A stretch of 64,000 bases of DNA from JBBRHQ01 sp963720735 (GTDB lineage Bacteria > Actinomycetota > Thermoleophilia > Solirubrobacterales > 70-9), in assembly GCA_963720735.1 (NCBI GenBank), contig CAVRGL010000001.1:434001-498000 (forward strand), written 5' to 3'. This document shows positions 35,249 through 44,423 of this stretch, piece after piece. Numbering within the stretch: the first letter of the stretch is position 1; every line of letters begins with the position of its first letter. The position numbers were made by a program, and so were the translations under genes. Below the pieces are notes generated by a model. The model made no database searches. It was not told where the DNA came from and was given only the letters and a program-made list of their open reading frames with translations.

Positions 35249-35599
35249 TCAGTAGGTGTTGGCCTCTGTCCAGACCCGCCAGATGGCCGCGATCGCGGCG
35301 CCGAGCAGGAGGATCCAGGCGAGGGTGCCGCCGCCGCTGGCGAAGAACTCGTCGGTGCCGGCGATCAGCAGCGCGATCAGGCCGAGCGAGCCGTAGAGGA
35401 TCGCCCGCCGTCCGTCGCTGAGTGCCGCCAGGGTCAACTGGTTCTGCCGGCTAAGGGTGTAGAGCAGCCAGACGATCGCGGCGAGGAAGCCGATCGTCAG
35501 GGCCGCGAAGACCGTGTTGGCGGCATTGCCGCCACCCGGGAGGAAGGCGACCCCGAGAGCCAGCACCATGATGATCGCCACGTTCCGGGCCGATTTCAC
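35249..35599 (-). CDS. Small membrane protein, unknown
   Basis: 116 residues with four hydrophobic segments (about 7-25, 30-50, 68-85, 92-110) and no recognised family. NNTVFAALTIGFLAAIVWLLYTL and IAAIWRVWTEANTY are the more distinctive parts. It lies 18 nt downstream of another small membrane protein and is probably co-transcribed with it and pit. Confidence 0.65.
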   Translation of the reverse strand: MKSARNVAIIMVLALGVAFLPGGGNAANTVFAALTIGFLAAIVWLLYTLSRQNQLTLAALSDGRRAILYGSLGLIALLIAGTDEFFASGGGTLAWILLLGAAIAAIWRVWTEANTY

Positions 35600-35617
35600 C
35601 TACCCGATTCTACGCCC

Positions 35618-35860
35618 CTACTTCTGGGTCATGACAACGATCCCGAGGACCACGGCGCCGAGCGTCGCGACCAGCGCGACCACGGCAAGAGCCGCGGCGG
35701 CGCCGGCGGCCAGATGGCGCTCGTCGCGATTCAGCTCGGCGAACCTCGTCACGCCCCAGACTGCGAGCGAGAAGACCAGGGTGAGGCCGACGCCGGCGAC
35801 GACCGAGTAGAGCACCGTGTCGAGCAGCTCCTTGCCGTCGACCAGGGTCGCCGGGATCAT
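35618..35860 (-). CDS. Small membrane protein, unknown
   Basis: 80 residues with two membrane helices (about 16-38 and 50-76) separated by RFAELNRDERHLAAG. It follows pit by 13 nt on the same strand. No family recognised; possibly an accessory protein of the phosphate operon or of membrane structure. Confidence 0.65.
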   Translation of the reverse strand: MIPATLVDGKELLDTVLYSVVAGVGLTLVFSLAVWGVTRFAELNRDERHLAAGAAAALAVVALVATLGAVVLGIVVMTQK

Positions 35861-35873
35861 CCTCCGCGCCGCC

Positions 35874-36971
35874 TCACGCCGCCGGCAACGGCGAGCCCTG
35901 ATGAGAGCGGCGGACGAAGGCCGCGACGATGAGGAAGATCGCGATCACCGAGACCACGACGGGCCCCACCGCGCCCGAGCCGAAGATCCTGGTGACGCCG
36001 TAGGTGGCGGCGCCGATGACCGCGGCCGCCGGCAGGGTCAGTACCCAGGCCATGCCGATATTCCCCGCGACCCCCCAGCGCACTGCTGAAAGACGCTTCG
36101 CAGCTCCGGAGCCCATCACCCCGCCGTTGATCACGTGGGTGGTGGAAAGCGGGAATCCGAAATGGGTCGAGGCGAGGATCACCGTGGCGCCGGCTCCCTG
36201 GGATGTGAATCCCTGGGCGGCGTCCATCTTGATGATCCTGGTGCCGGTGGTGCGAATGATCCGCCAGCCCCCGATCCAGGTGCCGGCGCCGATTGCCGTC
36301 GCGGCCGAGATCACCACCCAGGTGGGGACGCCGGCGTTGGCGGAGAGGGTGCCGTTGGCGATAAGGGCGAGGGTGATCACCCCCATCGTCTTCTGCGCGT
36401 CGTTGGTCCCGTGGGCGAGCGCCAGCAGCCCCCCGGAGACGACCTGCCCGGCACGGTAACCGCGTGTGACGGGGCCGGGCCGGAGCCTGCCGACGATCCG
36501 GTAGGTGAGCGCGATCGCGATCCCGGCGACTGCGAATGCGAGGATCGGGGCGACCACGGCCGGCACCAGAACCTTGCCGACCAGCCCGTCGGCGATTACC
36601 GCGGAGGTCCCGACGGCGGCCACGGAAGAGCCGACGACCCCCCCGATCAGCGCATGAGAGGAGCTCGAGGGAAGGCCGAAGTACCAGGTGATCAGGTTCC
36701 AGCTGATCGCGCCAATCAGGCCGGCGAAGACGATCGTCGGGGTGATCACGTCGGGGTTGACGACGTCGTTGGCGACGGTCGCCGCGACCGAGAGCGAGAG
36801 AAAGGCGCCGACGAAGTTGAGGATCGCCGCCATCGCGATCGCCACCCGCGGCGGCGCCGCCCCGGTGGAGATCGTCGTCGCCACCACGTTGGCAGTGTCG
36901 TGGAAGCCGTTGGTGAAGTCGAAGGCGAGCGCGGTGCCGACGACGATGACGAGGATGACGTCGGAGCTCAA
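35874..36971 (-). CDS. pit: Low-affinity inorganic phosphate transporter Pit
   Basis: 365 residues, multi-span PiT-family proton- or metal-phosphate symporter. The two inverted PD001131 repeats are visible: ALAFDFTNGFHDTANVVATTI near the start and GLLALAHGTNDAQKTMGVI in the middle; SSSHALIGGVVGSS and STTHVINGGVMGSGAAKR are the paired GGxxG loops. It follows the DUF47 gene by 6 nt, the usual pit-DUF47 pairing, and ends the phosphate operon that begins at ppx. Confidence 0.95.
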   Translation of the reverse strand: MSSDVILVIVVGTALAFDFTNGFHDTANVVATTISTGAAPPRVAIAMAAILNFVGAFLSLSVAATVANDVVNPDVITPTIVFAGLIGAISWNLITWYFGLPSSSSHALIGGVVGSSVAAVGTSAVIADGLVGKVLVPAVVAPILAFAVAGIAIALTYRIVGRLRPGPVTRGYRAGQVVSGGLLALAHGTNDAQKTMGVITLALIANGTLSANAGVPTWVVISAATAIGAGTWIGGWRIIRTTGTRIIKMDAAQGFTSQGAGATVILASTHFGFPLSTTHVINGGVMGSGAAKRLSAVRWGVAGNIGMAWVLTLPAAAVIGAATYGVTRIFGSGAVGPVVVSVIAIFLIVAAFVRRSHQGSPLPAA

Positions 36972-36977
36972 GCCGGC

Positions 36978-37610
36978 TCAGCTGTTCTTGATGACGATCC
37001 CCTCGAGGATCTGGGCGGCGGTCTCGGTCGCGTCGATCGCGTTCTCCAGCACGGCGAAGATGTCCTTCCAGCGGATCACGACCATTGGGTCGATCCCGTT
37101 GGAGAACAGCGAGGCGACCGCGTCGCGGGAGATCCTGTCGCCCTCGTTCTCCAGCCGGTGGATCTCGATCCAGTACTTGTCGAGATCCGTGAACTCGCGC
37201 AGATGGTCGAGACCCCCGGCGAGCTGCTCGCAGGCCGCCACCAGGACTTGCGTCAGCGCGCTCGCCTGCTCCATCGGCGCCTCGATCTGGTAGAGGCCGA
37301 GGAAGTCGGCAGCCTCCTCGGTGAAGTCGACGATGTCGTCCATCTGGGTCGCGAGCCCGTAGATGTCTTCGCGATCAATCGGGGTGACGAAGGTCTGATT
37401 GAGCCGCTGGATGATGTCGTGGGTGATCCGGTCACCCTCCTGCTCGGCCTTCAGCACGTCGCGGGCGAGTCCGGACTCGTCGGGCCAGACCCGCATCATC
37501 TCGTCGAGGAGCTTGGCAGCGCGAACCGTGTTCTGCCCGGCCTCGCTGAAAAGGTCGAAGAAGGTGCGATCCCTCGGGAGGAGTGAGAGGCGCGGCACGG
37601 CGCTGGCCAA
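36978..37610 (-). CDS. DUF47 / PhoU-like Pit accessory protein
   Basis: 210 residues, all-helical PhoU-like fold with metal-binding ExxxD patterns: VLKAEQEGDRITHDI and RLENEGDRISRDAV, ATQMDDIVDFTEEAADFL. DUF47 proteins are encoded with pit and modulate it. TTG at 37610 gives the longest form; a GTG six codons later is possible. Between ppk and pit in the same operon. Confidence 0.9.
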   Translation of the reverse strand: MASAVPRLSLLPRDRTFFDLFSEAGQNTVRAAKLLDEMMRVWPDESGLARDVLKAEQEGDRITHDIIQRLNQTFVTPIDREDIYGLATQMDDIVDFTEEAADFLGLYQIEAPMEQASALTQVLVAACEQLAGGLDHLREFTDLDKYWIEIHRLENEGDRISRDAVASLFSNGIDPMVVIRWKDIFAVLENAIDATETAAQILEGIVIKNS

Positions 37611-37622
37611 ACTAGCAGAGGC

Positions 37623-39797
37623 TCAGGCGCTCACAGCCGGCTCGGCGGCTTTCGCCGAATGCAGCTCGCGGAGCTCCTGCTGGACGTTTCGCTCCTCCCC
37701 GCCGACCGGGCTGAGGCGGGTCCAGCGGCCGCTCTGATCGAGGATCCAGGAGTTGGTGTTGTCGGCGATGCAGCGCTCCATGACGTCCATCACCTCGGCT
37801 CTGAGATCCGGGTCCTCGATCGGGGCCACCAGTTCCACCCGGCTGTCGAGGTTGCGCGGCATCAGGTCGGCCGAGCCGGTTACGAGCCGAGTCTCGTCGC
37901 CGCGCTCGAAGGCGTAGATCCGCGAGTGCTCGAGGAAGCGGCCGACGATCGAGGTAACCCGGATCGTCTCGGAGACGCCAGGCAGCCCTGGCCGCAGACA
38001 GCAGATCCCGCGCACGTTGAGCTCGATAGGCACCCCGGCCGCAGAGGCATGGTAGAGCGCCCGGATGCAGGCGGCGTCGACCAGCGAGTTCATCTTCAGC
38101 GCGATCCGGGCGTGCTTTCCGGCGCGATGCGCCTCGACCGTCTTCGAGATCTCCTCGATGATCGTCGTCCGCATCGTCGTCGGTGAGACCAGGACCTTCC
38201 GGTATTCCGCTGGGCGGCCGTACCCGGTTAGGAAGTTGAACATCTCGGCGACGTCGGAGCCGATCTCGGGGTCGGCGGTGAACAGCCCCAGGTCGGTGTA
38301 GAGGCGAGCCGTCTTCGGGTGGTAGTTGCCGGTACCGACATGGACGTAGTGGCGCACCCTGTCGCCCTCGCGGCGGGCGACGAGGATCGCCTTGACATGC
38401 GTCTTCAGCCCCGGGATCCCGTAGACGACGTGAACGCCCGCCTCCTCCAGGGACTTCGCCCATTGGATGTTCGCCTCCTCGTCGAAGCGGGCCTTCAGCT
38501 CCACCATGCAAACCGCCTGCTTGCCTCGCTCCGAGGCCCGGATAAGGTCCGGCACGAGGGGCGAGTCGTCGCTGGTCCGGTACACGGTCTGCTTGATCGC
38601 CAGCACGTCGGGATCGGCGACAGCCTGCTCGACGAAGCGCTCGACCGAGGTCGAGAACGAGTCGTAGGGATGGTGGACGAGCAGGTCCCCCTTGCGGATC
38701 GCCGAGAACATGTCCACGGCCTCGTCCTCGTCGGCCTGCAGCCTCGGCTGGGTGACGGGCGACCACGGCTCGAAGCGCAGCTCCGAGTAGCCGGGGACGG
38801 CGGCGACGTCCCAGAGGTCGGCGAGGTCGATCAGCCCCTCGATCTCATAGACCTCGCGAGCCTCGAGCTTCAGGGCATCGATCAGCTGCTGGCGAAGGGT
38901 GGGATTCATCCCGGCGGCGATCTCGAGCCGCACTACCTCGCCGAAGCGCCGGGCGCGGATCTCGTCCTGAACGGCCTGGAGCAGATCGTCCGCCTCATCG
39001 GAGATCGTGAAGTCGGCGTCGCGGGTGACCCGGAAGTAGCCGTGATCGATCACCTCGGTCCCGGGGAACAACGAGTCGAGATTGGCGGCGATCACGTCCT
39101 CGAGGGCAACGAATCGGTTGCCGTCCTCGCCCACCCGAAGGAAGCGTCCGAGCAGCTCCTTCGGCACCTTGACCCGGGCGATGATCTCGTGGCCGCCGTC
39201 GGGGTCGCGGAGCAGCACCCCGAGGCTGAGCGAAAGGTTGGAGATGTATGGGAAGGGCCGCCCGAGACCGATCACCAGAGGGGTCAGCGCCGGGAAGACC
39301 TGCTCGTGGAAGTGCCGGTCGATCTCCGCCCGCTCGGCCTCGCTCGCCGAGGAGAGGGGGACGATCCGGATCCCCTCCTCCTCCAGGGCCGGACGCAGGG
39401 TCCCGTTGAAGCAACGGTTGAGCCTGGCGTCGAGCTCGAGCACCCGTTCCTGGATCGCATCGATCTGCTCACCGGGCGAGAGCCCGTCGGGGCCGCGTGC
39501 GTCGATCCCGGCGTCGACCTGGTCGAACAGCCCCGCGACACGCACCATGAAGAACTCATCGAGGTTGGAGGCGTAGATCGCGCAGAACTTGACCCGCTCG
39601 AGAAGCGGGACCGAGGACTGCTCGGCCAGCTCCAGCACCCGCTCGTTGAAGTCGAGCCAGGAGAGCTCCCGGTTGAAGTAGAGCGCCGGGTCCTCGAGGT
39701 CGGGGCCCTCCCCGTCGGCTCGGCCGACCGGGGCCTCGACGGTCTCGGTGCTGATCTCCTCTTCGAGCACTGCTTCTCCTAGCTGCTGGCTGGGCAC
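37623..39797 (-). CDS. ppk: Polyphosphate kinase 1
   Basis: 724 residues, reversibly makes polyphosphate from ATP. All four domains are present: N-terminal YFNRELSWLDFNERVLELA, the head domain, then the two PLD-like catalytic domains with VHVGTGNYHPKTARLYTD (autophosphorylated His) and the second His-containing site near LITGSADLMPRNLDSRVELV. GDLLVHHPYDSFSTSVERFVEQA is conserved. It is in the ppx-CHAD-CHAD-ppk-DUF47-pit series and is therefore likely phosphate controlled. Confidence 0.96.
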   Translation of the reverse strand: MPSQQLGEAVLEEEISTETVEAPVGRADGEGPDLEDPALYFNRELSWLDFNERVLELAEQSSVPLLERVKFCAIYASNLDEFFMVRVAGLFDQVDAGIDARGPDGLSPGEQIDAIQERVLELDARLNRCFNGTLRPALEEEGIRIVPLSSASEAERAEIDRHFHEQVFPALTPLVIGLGRPFPYISNLSLSLGVLLRDPDGGHEIIARVKVPKELLGRFLRVGEDGNRFVALEDVIAANLDSLFPGTEVIDHGYFRVTRDADFTISDEADDLLQAVQDEIRARRFGEVVRLEIAAGMNPTLRQQLIDALKLEAREVYEIEGLIDLADLWDVAAVPGYSELRFEPWSPVTQPRLQADEDEAVDMFSAIRKGDLLVHHPYDSFSTSVERFVEQAVADPDVLAIKQTVYRTSDDSPLVPDLIRASERGKQAVCMVELKARFDEEANIQWAKSLEEAGVHVVYGIPGLKTHVKAILVARREGDRVRHYVHVGTGNYHPKTARLYTDLGLFTADPEIGSDVAEMFNFLTGYGRPAEYRKVLVSPTTMRTTIIEEISKTVEAHRAGKHARIALKMNSLVDAACIRALYHASAAGVPIELNVRGICCLRPGLPGVSETIRVTSIVGRFLEHSRIYAFERGDETRLVTGSADLMPRNLDSRVELVAPIEDPDLRAEVMDVMERCIADNTNSWILDQSGRWTRLSPVGGEERNVQQELRELHSAKAAEPAVSA

Positions 39798-39843
39798 TCA
39801 TCGTACTCGCGGGGCGAGGGCCTCAGCCGTGACCCGCCAGCGG

Positions 39844-40308
39844 CTAGGAGTGCACCGCCCGCCGCAGATCGCTCCAGACGCCCGCGGCCTGCTGGTCGTG
39901 CCAGAGCTCCAGGAACTGCACGAACAGCAAGGCCCGCCTACCGTCAATTTGGTTGGCGAGCAGCTCGAGGCCGTCGCCGGCTCCCTCGCCGGCGGCCCGC
40001 TCGATCTGCTGGGCGACCCGCGGCGCCATCACGTCGCAGTCGTGGATGTCGCCGAGCACCGACTGCAGATCCCTCGCCCCCCTTCGCCCCCTGCGCGCCT
40101 CGGTCCCGAAGCAACCCTCGGTGATCTCGAGCACGTAGCGCAGCCGCTTAGCCGCGATCCGCATGTCGTGCTGGGCCGCGCCCGCCCCCGGCTCTGAGGC
40201 GGCATCCGCAAAGGAGAGCATCTCCTCGAGGCGGGTGCCGATGATCCGGCAGGCGTTGGCGCGCAACGATCCGGTCGGGTCGAGGCCCTTGACCTTGCCC
40301 GCCTTCAC
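39844..40308 (-). CDS. CHAD domain protein, C-terminal-half type
   Basis: 154 residues, alpha-helical. HDMRIAAKRLRYVLEIT and LQSVLGDIHDCDVMAPRV are the second-half motifs of a CHAD domain, which binds polyphosphate through basic faces. Its ATG overlaps the stop of the N-half gene (ATGA). Together the two make up about one normal CHAD protein, so it probably works as a partner subunit. Next gene is ppk. Confidence 0.85.
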   Translation of the reverse strand: MKAGKVKGLDPTGSLRANACRIIGTRLEEMLSFADAASEPGAGAAQHDMRIAAKRLRYVLEITEGCFGTEARRGRRGARDLQSVLGDIHDCDVMAPRVAQQIERAAGEGAGDGLELLANQIDGRRALLFVQFLELWHDQQAAGVWSDLRRAVHS

Positions 40309-40808
40309 GAGCCCGAGGTCCCCGCGGCGGCGAGCTTGCGTGCGGAGGCGGCGAGCTCGCCGAGGTCGCTGCGCAGCAGCCGCAGTCGCTCCTCGGCCAC
40401 GAATGGTGCGAGCCGCTCGTTCGCCGCAGCCTGCTCCCTCCTGAAGTGCTCGATCAGCGCCACGATGCCCGGGTCGTCGCCGCTGTTGATCTCTTCGGCG
40501 AGGCGCTCCAGGGTCTCGATCGAGACGTCGGGATCGCGGCGTTCTCCGAGCGCGTCAGCCAGTGCCCTCACCTGCTTCAGCGCGGATCGCCGACGGTTGC
40601 GCGGGAAGCACTTGCGGAATACCTCCATCGCCGCCTGCAGCCGACGGGTCGCAACCCGCATATCGTGGACGTGCTCGATTTCGTCGAGGTCAAGAACTCC
40701 ACTCGACTGGTCGATCACCTCGTCGGCGCGGACCTCGATCACCTGCGCCGCCGCCAGCGCGAAGGGCCGATTGCAGTCGAGCTCTCCGATCTCACGCCCC
40801 CTGGCCAC
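40305..40808 (-). CDS. CHAD domain protein, N-terminal-half type
   Basis: 167 residues. IEHVHDMRVATRRLQAAMEVFRKCF and ALADALGERRDPDVSIETL are the first-half CHAD motifs with the conserved His and Arg. It ends in the ATGA overlap with the C-half gene. CHAD proteins associate with polyphosphate granules, which fits its place between ppx and ppk. No CYTH domain is attached. Confidence 0.85.
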   Translation of the reverse strand: MARGREIGELDCNRPFALAAAQVIEVRADEVIDQSSGVLDLDEIEHVHDMRVATRRLQAAMEVFRKCFPRNRRRSALKQVRALADALGERRDPDVSIETLERLAEEINSGDDPGIVALIEHFRREQAAANERLAPFVAEERLRLLRSDLGELAASARKLAAAGTSGS

Positions 40809-40838
40809 CGCGGCGAGCCCCTCGCAGCCGGGTGCGGC

Positions 40839-41747
40839 TCAGGCCGCCAAGGCTTCGGGGGAGGACCCGTTGACGCTGCCGTTGAGGAGGTCGAGGATGA
40901 CGCCCTCCCGAAGCCCGCCCTTGCCGATCTGAAGCGGCTGGCCAAGCAGCTCGGAGATCTTCTCCAGCAGCAGGACGCCGGTGGGCAGGATCCGTACCCG
41001 GAGGGGATCGAGCTCGAAGCGCCGCGCCACCTCCTCGACCGGATCACCGGCGAGCACCCGGATCCCGCGCTCGAGCGTCTCGTACTCGAGCACCGCGCCC
41101 ACCAGCCGCCGCAGCGAGGTGGCGCTGCCACCCACGGCCACGGCCTGGTCGGGCTTCTCGATCTCCACCCCGGCGAAGATGTCCTCGATCCTGTCGCGGA
41201 TCTTGCGGATCTCCGCCGGTGAGGGCGGGTCGCACTCGATCAACTCGTCCGCGAGGACGCCGGAGCCGACCTGCCATGAGCTCACCGACTCGACCCCGCC
41301 GTCGACGCTTCCGAGAATCACCTCGCTGGAGCCGCCGCCTACGTCGACCACCCCGATCTTTCCCTTCACCGGGTGCCCCAGGGTCTTCGTCGCCCCGATG
41401 AAGGAGAGCCGTCCTTCCTCCGCCTCGCCGAGCACCTCGACCGGGACCCCCGCGACCTCGGAGATCGCGTGGACGACCTCATCCGTGTTCCGGGCCTCGC
41501 GGATCGCCGCCGTTGCCACCGTCTTGATCACCTCGGCCCCGAGCTGCTCCGCCAGCCGCACCTGGGTTGCGACCACCTCGCCGACCTCGTGGATCTTCGC
41601 TTGCTCGATCGCCCCGTCGGGATCGATCGCCTTGTTGATGCGGGTGTAGGCGCGCTGCTCCATCACCTTCTTCAGCTGCCCGCCGACCGGCTCGGCGACG
41701 AGAAGCCGGGTGGTATTGGACCCTATATCGATTGCGCCGCAGAGCAT
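40839..41747 (-). CDS. ppx: Exopolyphosphatase Ppx
   Basis: 302 residues, the ASKHA core only, without the C-terminal HD-like domain of E. coli Ppx. AIDIGSNTTRLLVAE is the phosphate-1 loop, GVVDVGGGSSEVILG the phosphate-2 loop, and AVGGSATSLRR the adenosine-type loop. Hydrolyses terminal phosphates of polyphosphate or pppGpp. First gene of the ppx-to-pit series; a PHO-box-like repeat lies 56 nt upstream. Confidence 0.93.
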   Translation of the reverse strand: MLCGAIDIGSNTTRLLVAEPVGGQLKKVMEQRAYTRINKAIDPDGAIEQAKIHEVGEVVATQVRLAEQLGAEVIKTVATAAIREARNTDEVVHAISEVAGVPVEVLGEAEEGRLSFIGATKTLGHPVKGKIGVVDVGGGSSEVILGSVDGGVESVSSWQVGSGVLADELIECDPPSPAEIRKIRDRIEDIFAGVEIEKPDQAVAVGGSATSLRRLVGAVLEYETLERGIRVLAGDPVEEVARRFELDPLRVRILPTGVLLLEKISELLGQPLQIGKGGLREGVILDLLNGSVNGSSPEALAA

Positions 41748-41802
41748 CGCCGTAACCCAATGGTGGCAGACGGCACGGATAATCAGGCCTCGCCACGGGT
41801 CA

Positions 41803-41820
41803 TTTTCACAACGTTTTCAC
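41803..41820 (-). promoter_or_regulatory. PHO-box-like direct repeat upstream of ppx
   Basis: TTTTCAC occurs at 41803 and 41814, exactly 11 bp apart, as in PhoB/PhoP boxes (actinobacterial unit GTTCACC). It is between the phoU stop and the ppx start, so it most likely controls the ppx-CHAD-CHAD-ppk-DUF47-pit series on the minus strand. Confidence 0.65.
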
Positions 41821-41863
41821 AGGTCCAAACACCCCCAAATTGCAGGCAAAATGACCTGTCCTG

Positions 41864-42574
41864 TCAGGACTGCGGGTCGAGGATCTCCTCACCCGGGTGC
41901 GAGGCGTCCTCGAACTCGCGGAACAGCCCGGTGACGACGAAGGCGACCTGCTCGCCGATGTCGACCGCGTTGTCTCCGATTCGCTCCAGCGCCCGGGCGG
42001 CGAGCAGCATCGTCATCGCCCACTCGCGCCGGTCCGGGTCGTCCCCGATCTCCAGGGCGATGTGGAAGCACTCCCGGTTGAGGTTGTCGACCACGTCATC
42101 CTGGCGGACCAGGTCGCGGGCCAGTGCGACATCGCGCTCGACGAAGCACCGCTTCGCCTGCTTGACCTCGGTCTGTACGTGCCGCCCCATGAGAACCAGC
42201 CTGCCGATCATCTCCTCGTCTGCCGGCGGGTCGTTCCCCGAGAGCGGGATCATCTTGCAGATGTTCACGCACTGATCTCCCATCCGCTCGATGTTCTTCA
42301 TCACGTGCATCATGGCGGCGATCCGGCGCAGGTCGGTGGCGACCGGAGATTGCGTGGCAAGCAATGTGATCAGCGCCTGATGGACCTCGAGGTAGCGGCC
42401 GTCGATGCGATCGTCGTCGGCGATCACGATCGCCGCCAACTCGATGTCCTGGTGCTGGATCGACTCCAGCGTCCTCTCGATCGCGCTCACGACCATGTCG
42501 AGCCCGTCCAGGCCGGAATCCTGAAGGCGCTCCAGCTCCCCCGTGTATTGGGTGCGGGTGCTGCCCTCTTCCAT
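41864..42574 (-). CDS. phoU: Phosphate transport regulator PhoU
   Basis: 236 residues, two three-helix bundles with metal-binding E/D motifs: IADDDRIDGRYLEVHQALI and VRQDDVVDNLNRECFHIALEI. It links Pst transport activity to the PhoR/PhoB-type signalling pair and prevents toxic phosphate uptake. Its ATG overlaps the pstB stop by 1 nt and it ends the pstSCAB-phoU operon. Confidence 0.94.
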   Translation of the reverse strand: MEEGSTRTQYTGELERLQDSGLDGLDMVVSAIERTLESIQHQDIELAAIVIADDDRIDGRYLEVHQALITLLATQSPVATDLRRIAAMMHVMKNIERMGDQCVNICKMIPLSGNDPPADEEMIGRLVLMGRHVQTEVKQAKRCFVERDVALARDLVRQDDVVDNLNRECFHIALEIGDDPDRREWAMTMLLAARALERIGDNAVDIGEQVAFVVTGLFREFEDASHPGEEILDPQS

Positions 42575-43473
42575 CAGCCGAACTTCCCGGTCACGTACTG
42601 CTCGGTGCGATCGTCATCGGGGTTGGTGAAGATCTTGTCGGTCGGGCCGACCTCGACCAGCTCGCCGTCGAGCATGAACGCGGTCGTGTCGGCCACCCTG
42701 GATGCCTGCTGCATGTTGTGGGTGACGATCACGATCGTCACCCGCTTTTTGAGCTCGCCGATCAGCTCCTCGATCTTCAGTGTCGCCACCGGGTCGAGAG
42801 CCGAGCAGGGCTCGTCCATCAGCAGCACCTCCGGATCGACAGCGAGCGCCCGCGCGATGCATAGCCGCTGCTGCTGGCCACCGGAGAGGCCCGCTCCGGG
42901 AGAGCCGAGGCGATCCTTGACCTCTTCCCACAAGCCGGCGCCCTGAAGCGCGCTGCGGACCCTGTCGTCGATGTCGCCTCGCCTCGCACCGGTGAGCCGG
43001 AGGCCTGAGGCGACGTTTGCCTCGATCGACATCGTCGGGAACGGATTCGGCTTCTGAAACACCATTCCGATCGAGCGGCGGACGGCGACGACGTCGACCG
43101 CCGCGTCGTAGAGATCGATCTCATCGAGCAGCACCTCGCCCTCGGCCCGCGCCCCCGGGATCTCCTCGTGCATGCGGTTGATGCAGCGGACCATCGTGGA
43201 CTTCCCACAGCCGGAGGGCCCGATGATCGCGGTGACGTCATCGGAATCGAAGCGGAGATCGACTCCACGGACCGCGTGGTTGGACCCGTAGTAGGCGTGC
43301 AGCCCCCTCAGGTCAACGGTTCCCACACCGGCCTGGCGCGGGGCAGGCGGGGTGCTCGGAGGCTGCGCCGCGGCGGGCTCGGGGGTCGGCACCTCGCGGA
43401 CCACCTCCTCGGGTGTCGGGCGCTCGGGATTCGATTCCGTCATTGGCAATTCATTCGCATGCTCGGGGTTCAT
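42574..43473 (-). CDS. pstB: Phosphate ABC transporter ATP-binding protein PstB
   Basis: 299 residues. A Pro/Glu-rich leader of about 48 residues, longer than usual, precedes the ABC domain: Walker A IIGPSGCGKSTMVRC, Q-loop MVFQKPNPFP (typical of PstB), signature LSGGQQQRLCIARALA, Walker B VLLMDEPCSALDP and VIVTHNMQQA. It energises PstC/PstA. The start is 43 nt after pstA. Confidence 0.96.
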   Translation of the reverse strand: MNPEHANELPMTESNPERPTPEEVVREVPTPEPAAAQPPSTPPAPRQAGVGTVDLRGLHAYYGSNHAVRGVDLRFDSDDVTAIIGPSGCGKSTMVRCINRMHEEIPGARAEGEVLLDEIDLYDAAVDVVAVRRSIGMVFQKPNPFPTMSIEANVASGLRLTGARRGDIDDRVRSALQGAGLWEEVKDRLGSPGAGLSGGQQQRLCIARALAVDPEVLLMDEPCSALDPVATLKIEELIGELKKRVTIVIVTHNMQQASRVADTTAFMLDGELVEVGPTDKIFTNPDDDRTEQYVTGKFG

Positions 43474-43516
43474 CCTATGAGCTCCTTGGCTGTGCGCGAC
43501 ACGGTCTGACGCTGCC

Positions 43517-44395
43517 TCATCCCTTCATCCGTCTCTGGGTTCGCGCGTAGAAGGCCCGCGCGACGATGTTCAGGATCAGAACGAACAGGATCAGGATGAA
43601 GGCCGCCGCCCACGCTTGATCGTGTGCTTCGGGACTCGGCGACTCCGACAACTGGAAGATCGAGAGGGGGATCGAGGCCAGCGCCTGGCTGTAATCGGTT
43701 GAGGTTTCGGTGGAGACGATGGAGCTGACGAGCAGCAGGGGGGCGGTTTCGCCGGCCACCCTGGCGACCGCGAGCAGGGACCCGGTCAGCAATCCCCCCG
43801 CCGCGGTGGGAAGCACGATCCGCAGCACAATGCGCCAACGGGCAACCCCGAGTGCGGTGGCGGCCTCCTTGAGGGTGTTCGGAACGAGGCTGAGCACCTC
43901 CTGTCCCGCCCGGGCAACGATCGGGAGCATGATGATCGCCAGGGCGATCGATCCGGCGAACCCGCTCTGCTTCCCCTGCGGGATGACGATCAGGCCGAGG
44001 ATGAAGATGCCGGTGATGATCGTCGGGACGCCGTTGAGGATGTCGAGGGCGAAGCGGATCACCGCCGCAAATCGGTTATCGGCGAACTCGGTGGTGAAGA
44101 TCGCGATCAGCAGACCCACCGGGATCGCAATTGCACTGGCCAGACCGACCAGCATCGCGGATCCGACGATCGCGTTGGCGATTCCACCGCCGCTTTCACC
44201 GAACGGCGCCGGACCCTTGGTGAGGAAATCAATGTTGATCGAACTGATGCCGCGTGCCAGTACCGAGCCGACGACGAGGATCAGCACGGCGACCGCCAAG
44301 ACGGTTGCAAGCGTCGAGAGGACCTCAACCCCTCTGCCGACGGCGCGGCGGCGGCGCAGGTTGCCGCGGTCACTCAGCAGCGCGTGGCTCTCGAT
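43517..44395 (-). CDS. pstA: Phosphate ABC transporter permease PstA
   Basis: 292 residues by the start used here. Six membrane helices and the EAA loop EAATALGVARWRIVLRIVLP. A TTG at 44299 would start inside the first helix and give only 260 residues. An in-frame ATC at 44395, 4 nt after AGGAGG and just past the pstC stop, restores a cytoplasmic N-terminus (IESHALLSDRGNLRRRRAVG) and the normal family length. The start codon is thus uncertain; a CTG a few codons in is another option. Confidence 0.93.
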   Translation of the reverse strand: MESHALLSDRGNLRRRRAVGRGVEVLSTLATVLAVAVLILVVGSVLARGISSINIDFLTKGPAPFGESGGGIANAIVGSAMLVGLASAIAIPVGLLIAIFTTEFADNRFAAVIRFALDILNGVPTIITGIFILGLIVIPQGKQSGFAGSIALAIIMLPIVARAGQEVLSLVPNTLKEAATALGVARWRIVLRIVLPTAAGGLLTGSLLAVARVAGETAPLLLVSSIVSTETSTDYSQALASIPLSIFQLSESPSPEAHDQAWAAAFILILFVLILNIVARAFYARTQRRMKG

Positions 44396-44423
44396 GGAGC
44401 CTCCTAGGCGAGCCGGCCATCGG

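Noticed and set aside
36135..37586. 483-codon plus-strand frame over pit and DUF47
   Set aside because: Antisense shadow of two conserved genes, composed mainly of Gly, Asp and Arg.
38319..39782. 487-codon plus-strand frame over ppk
   Set aside because: Antisense to conserved ppk sequence, no motif.
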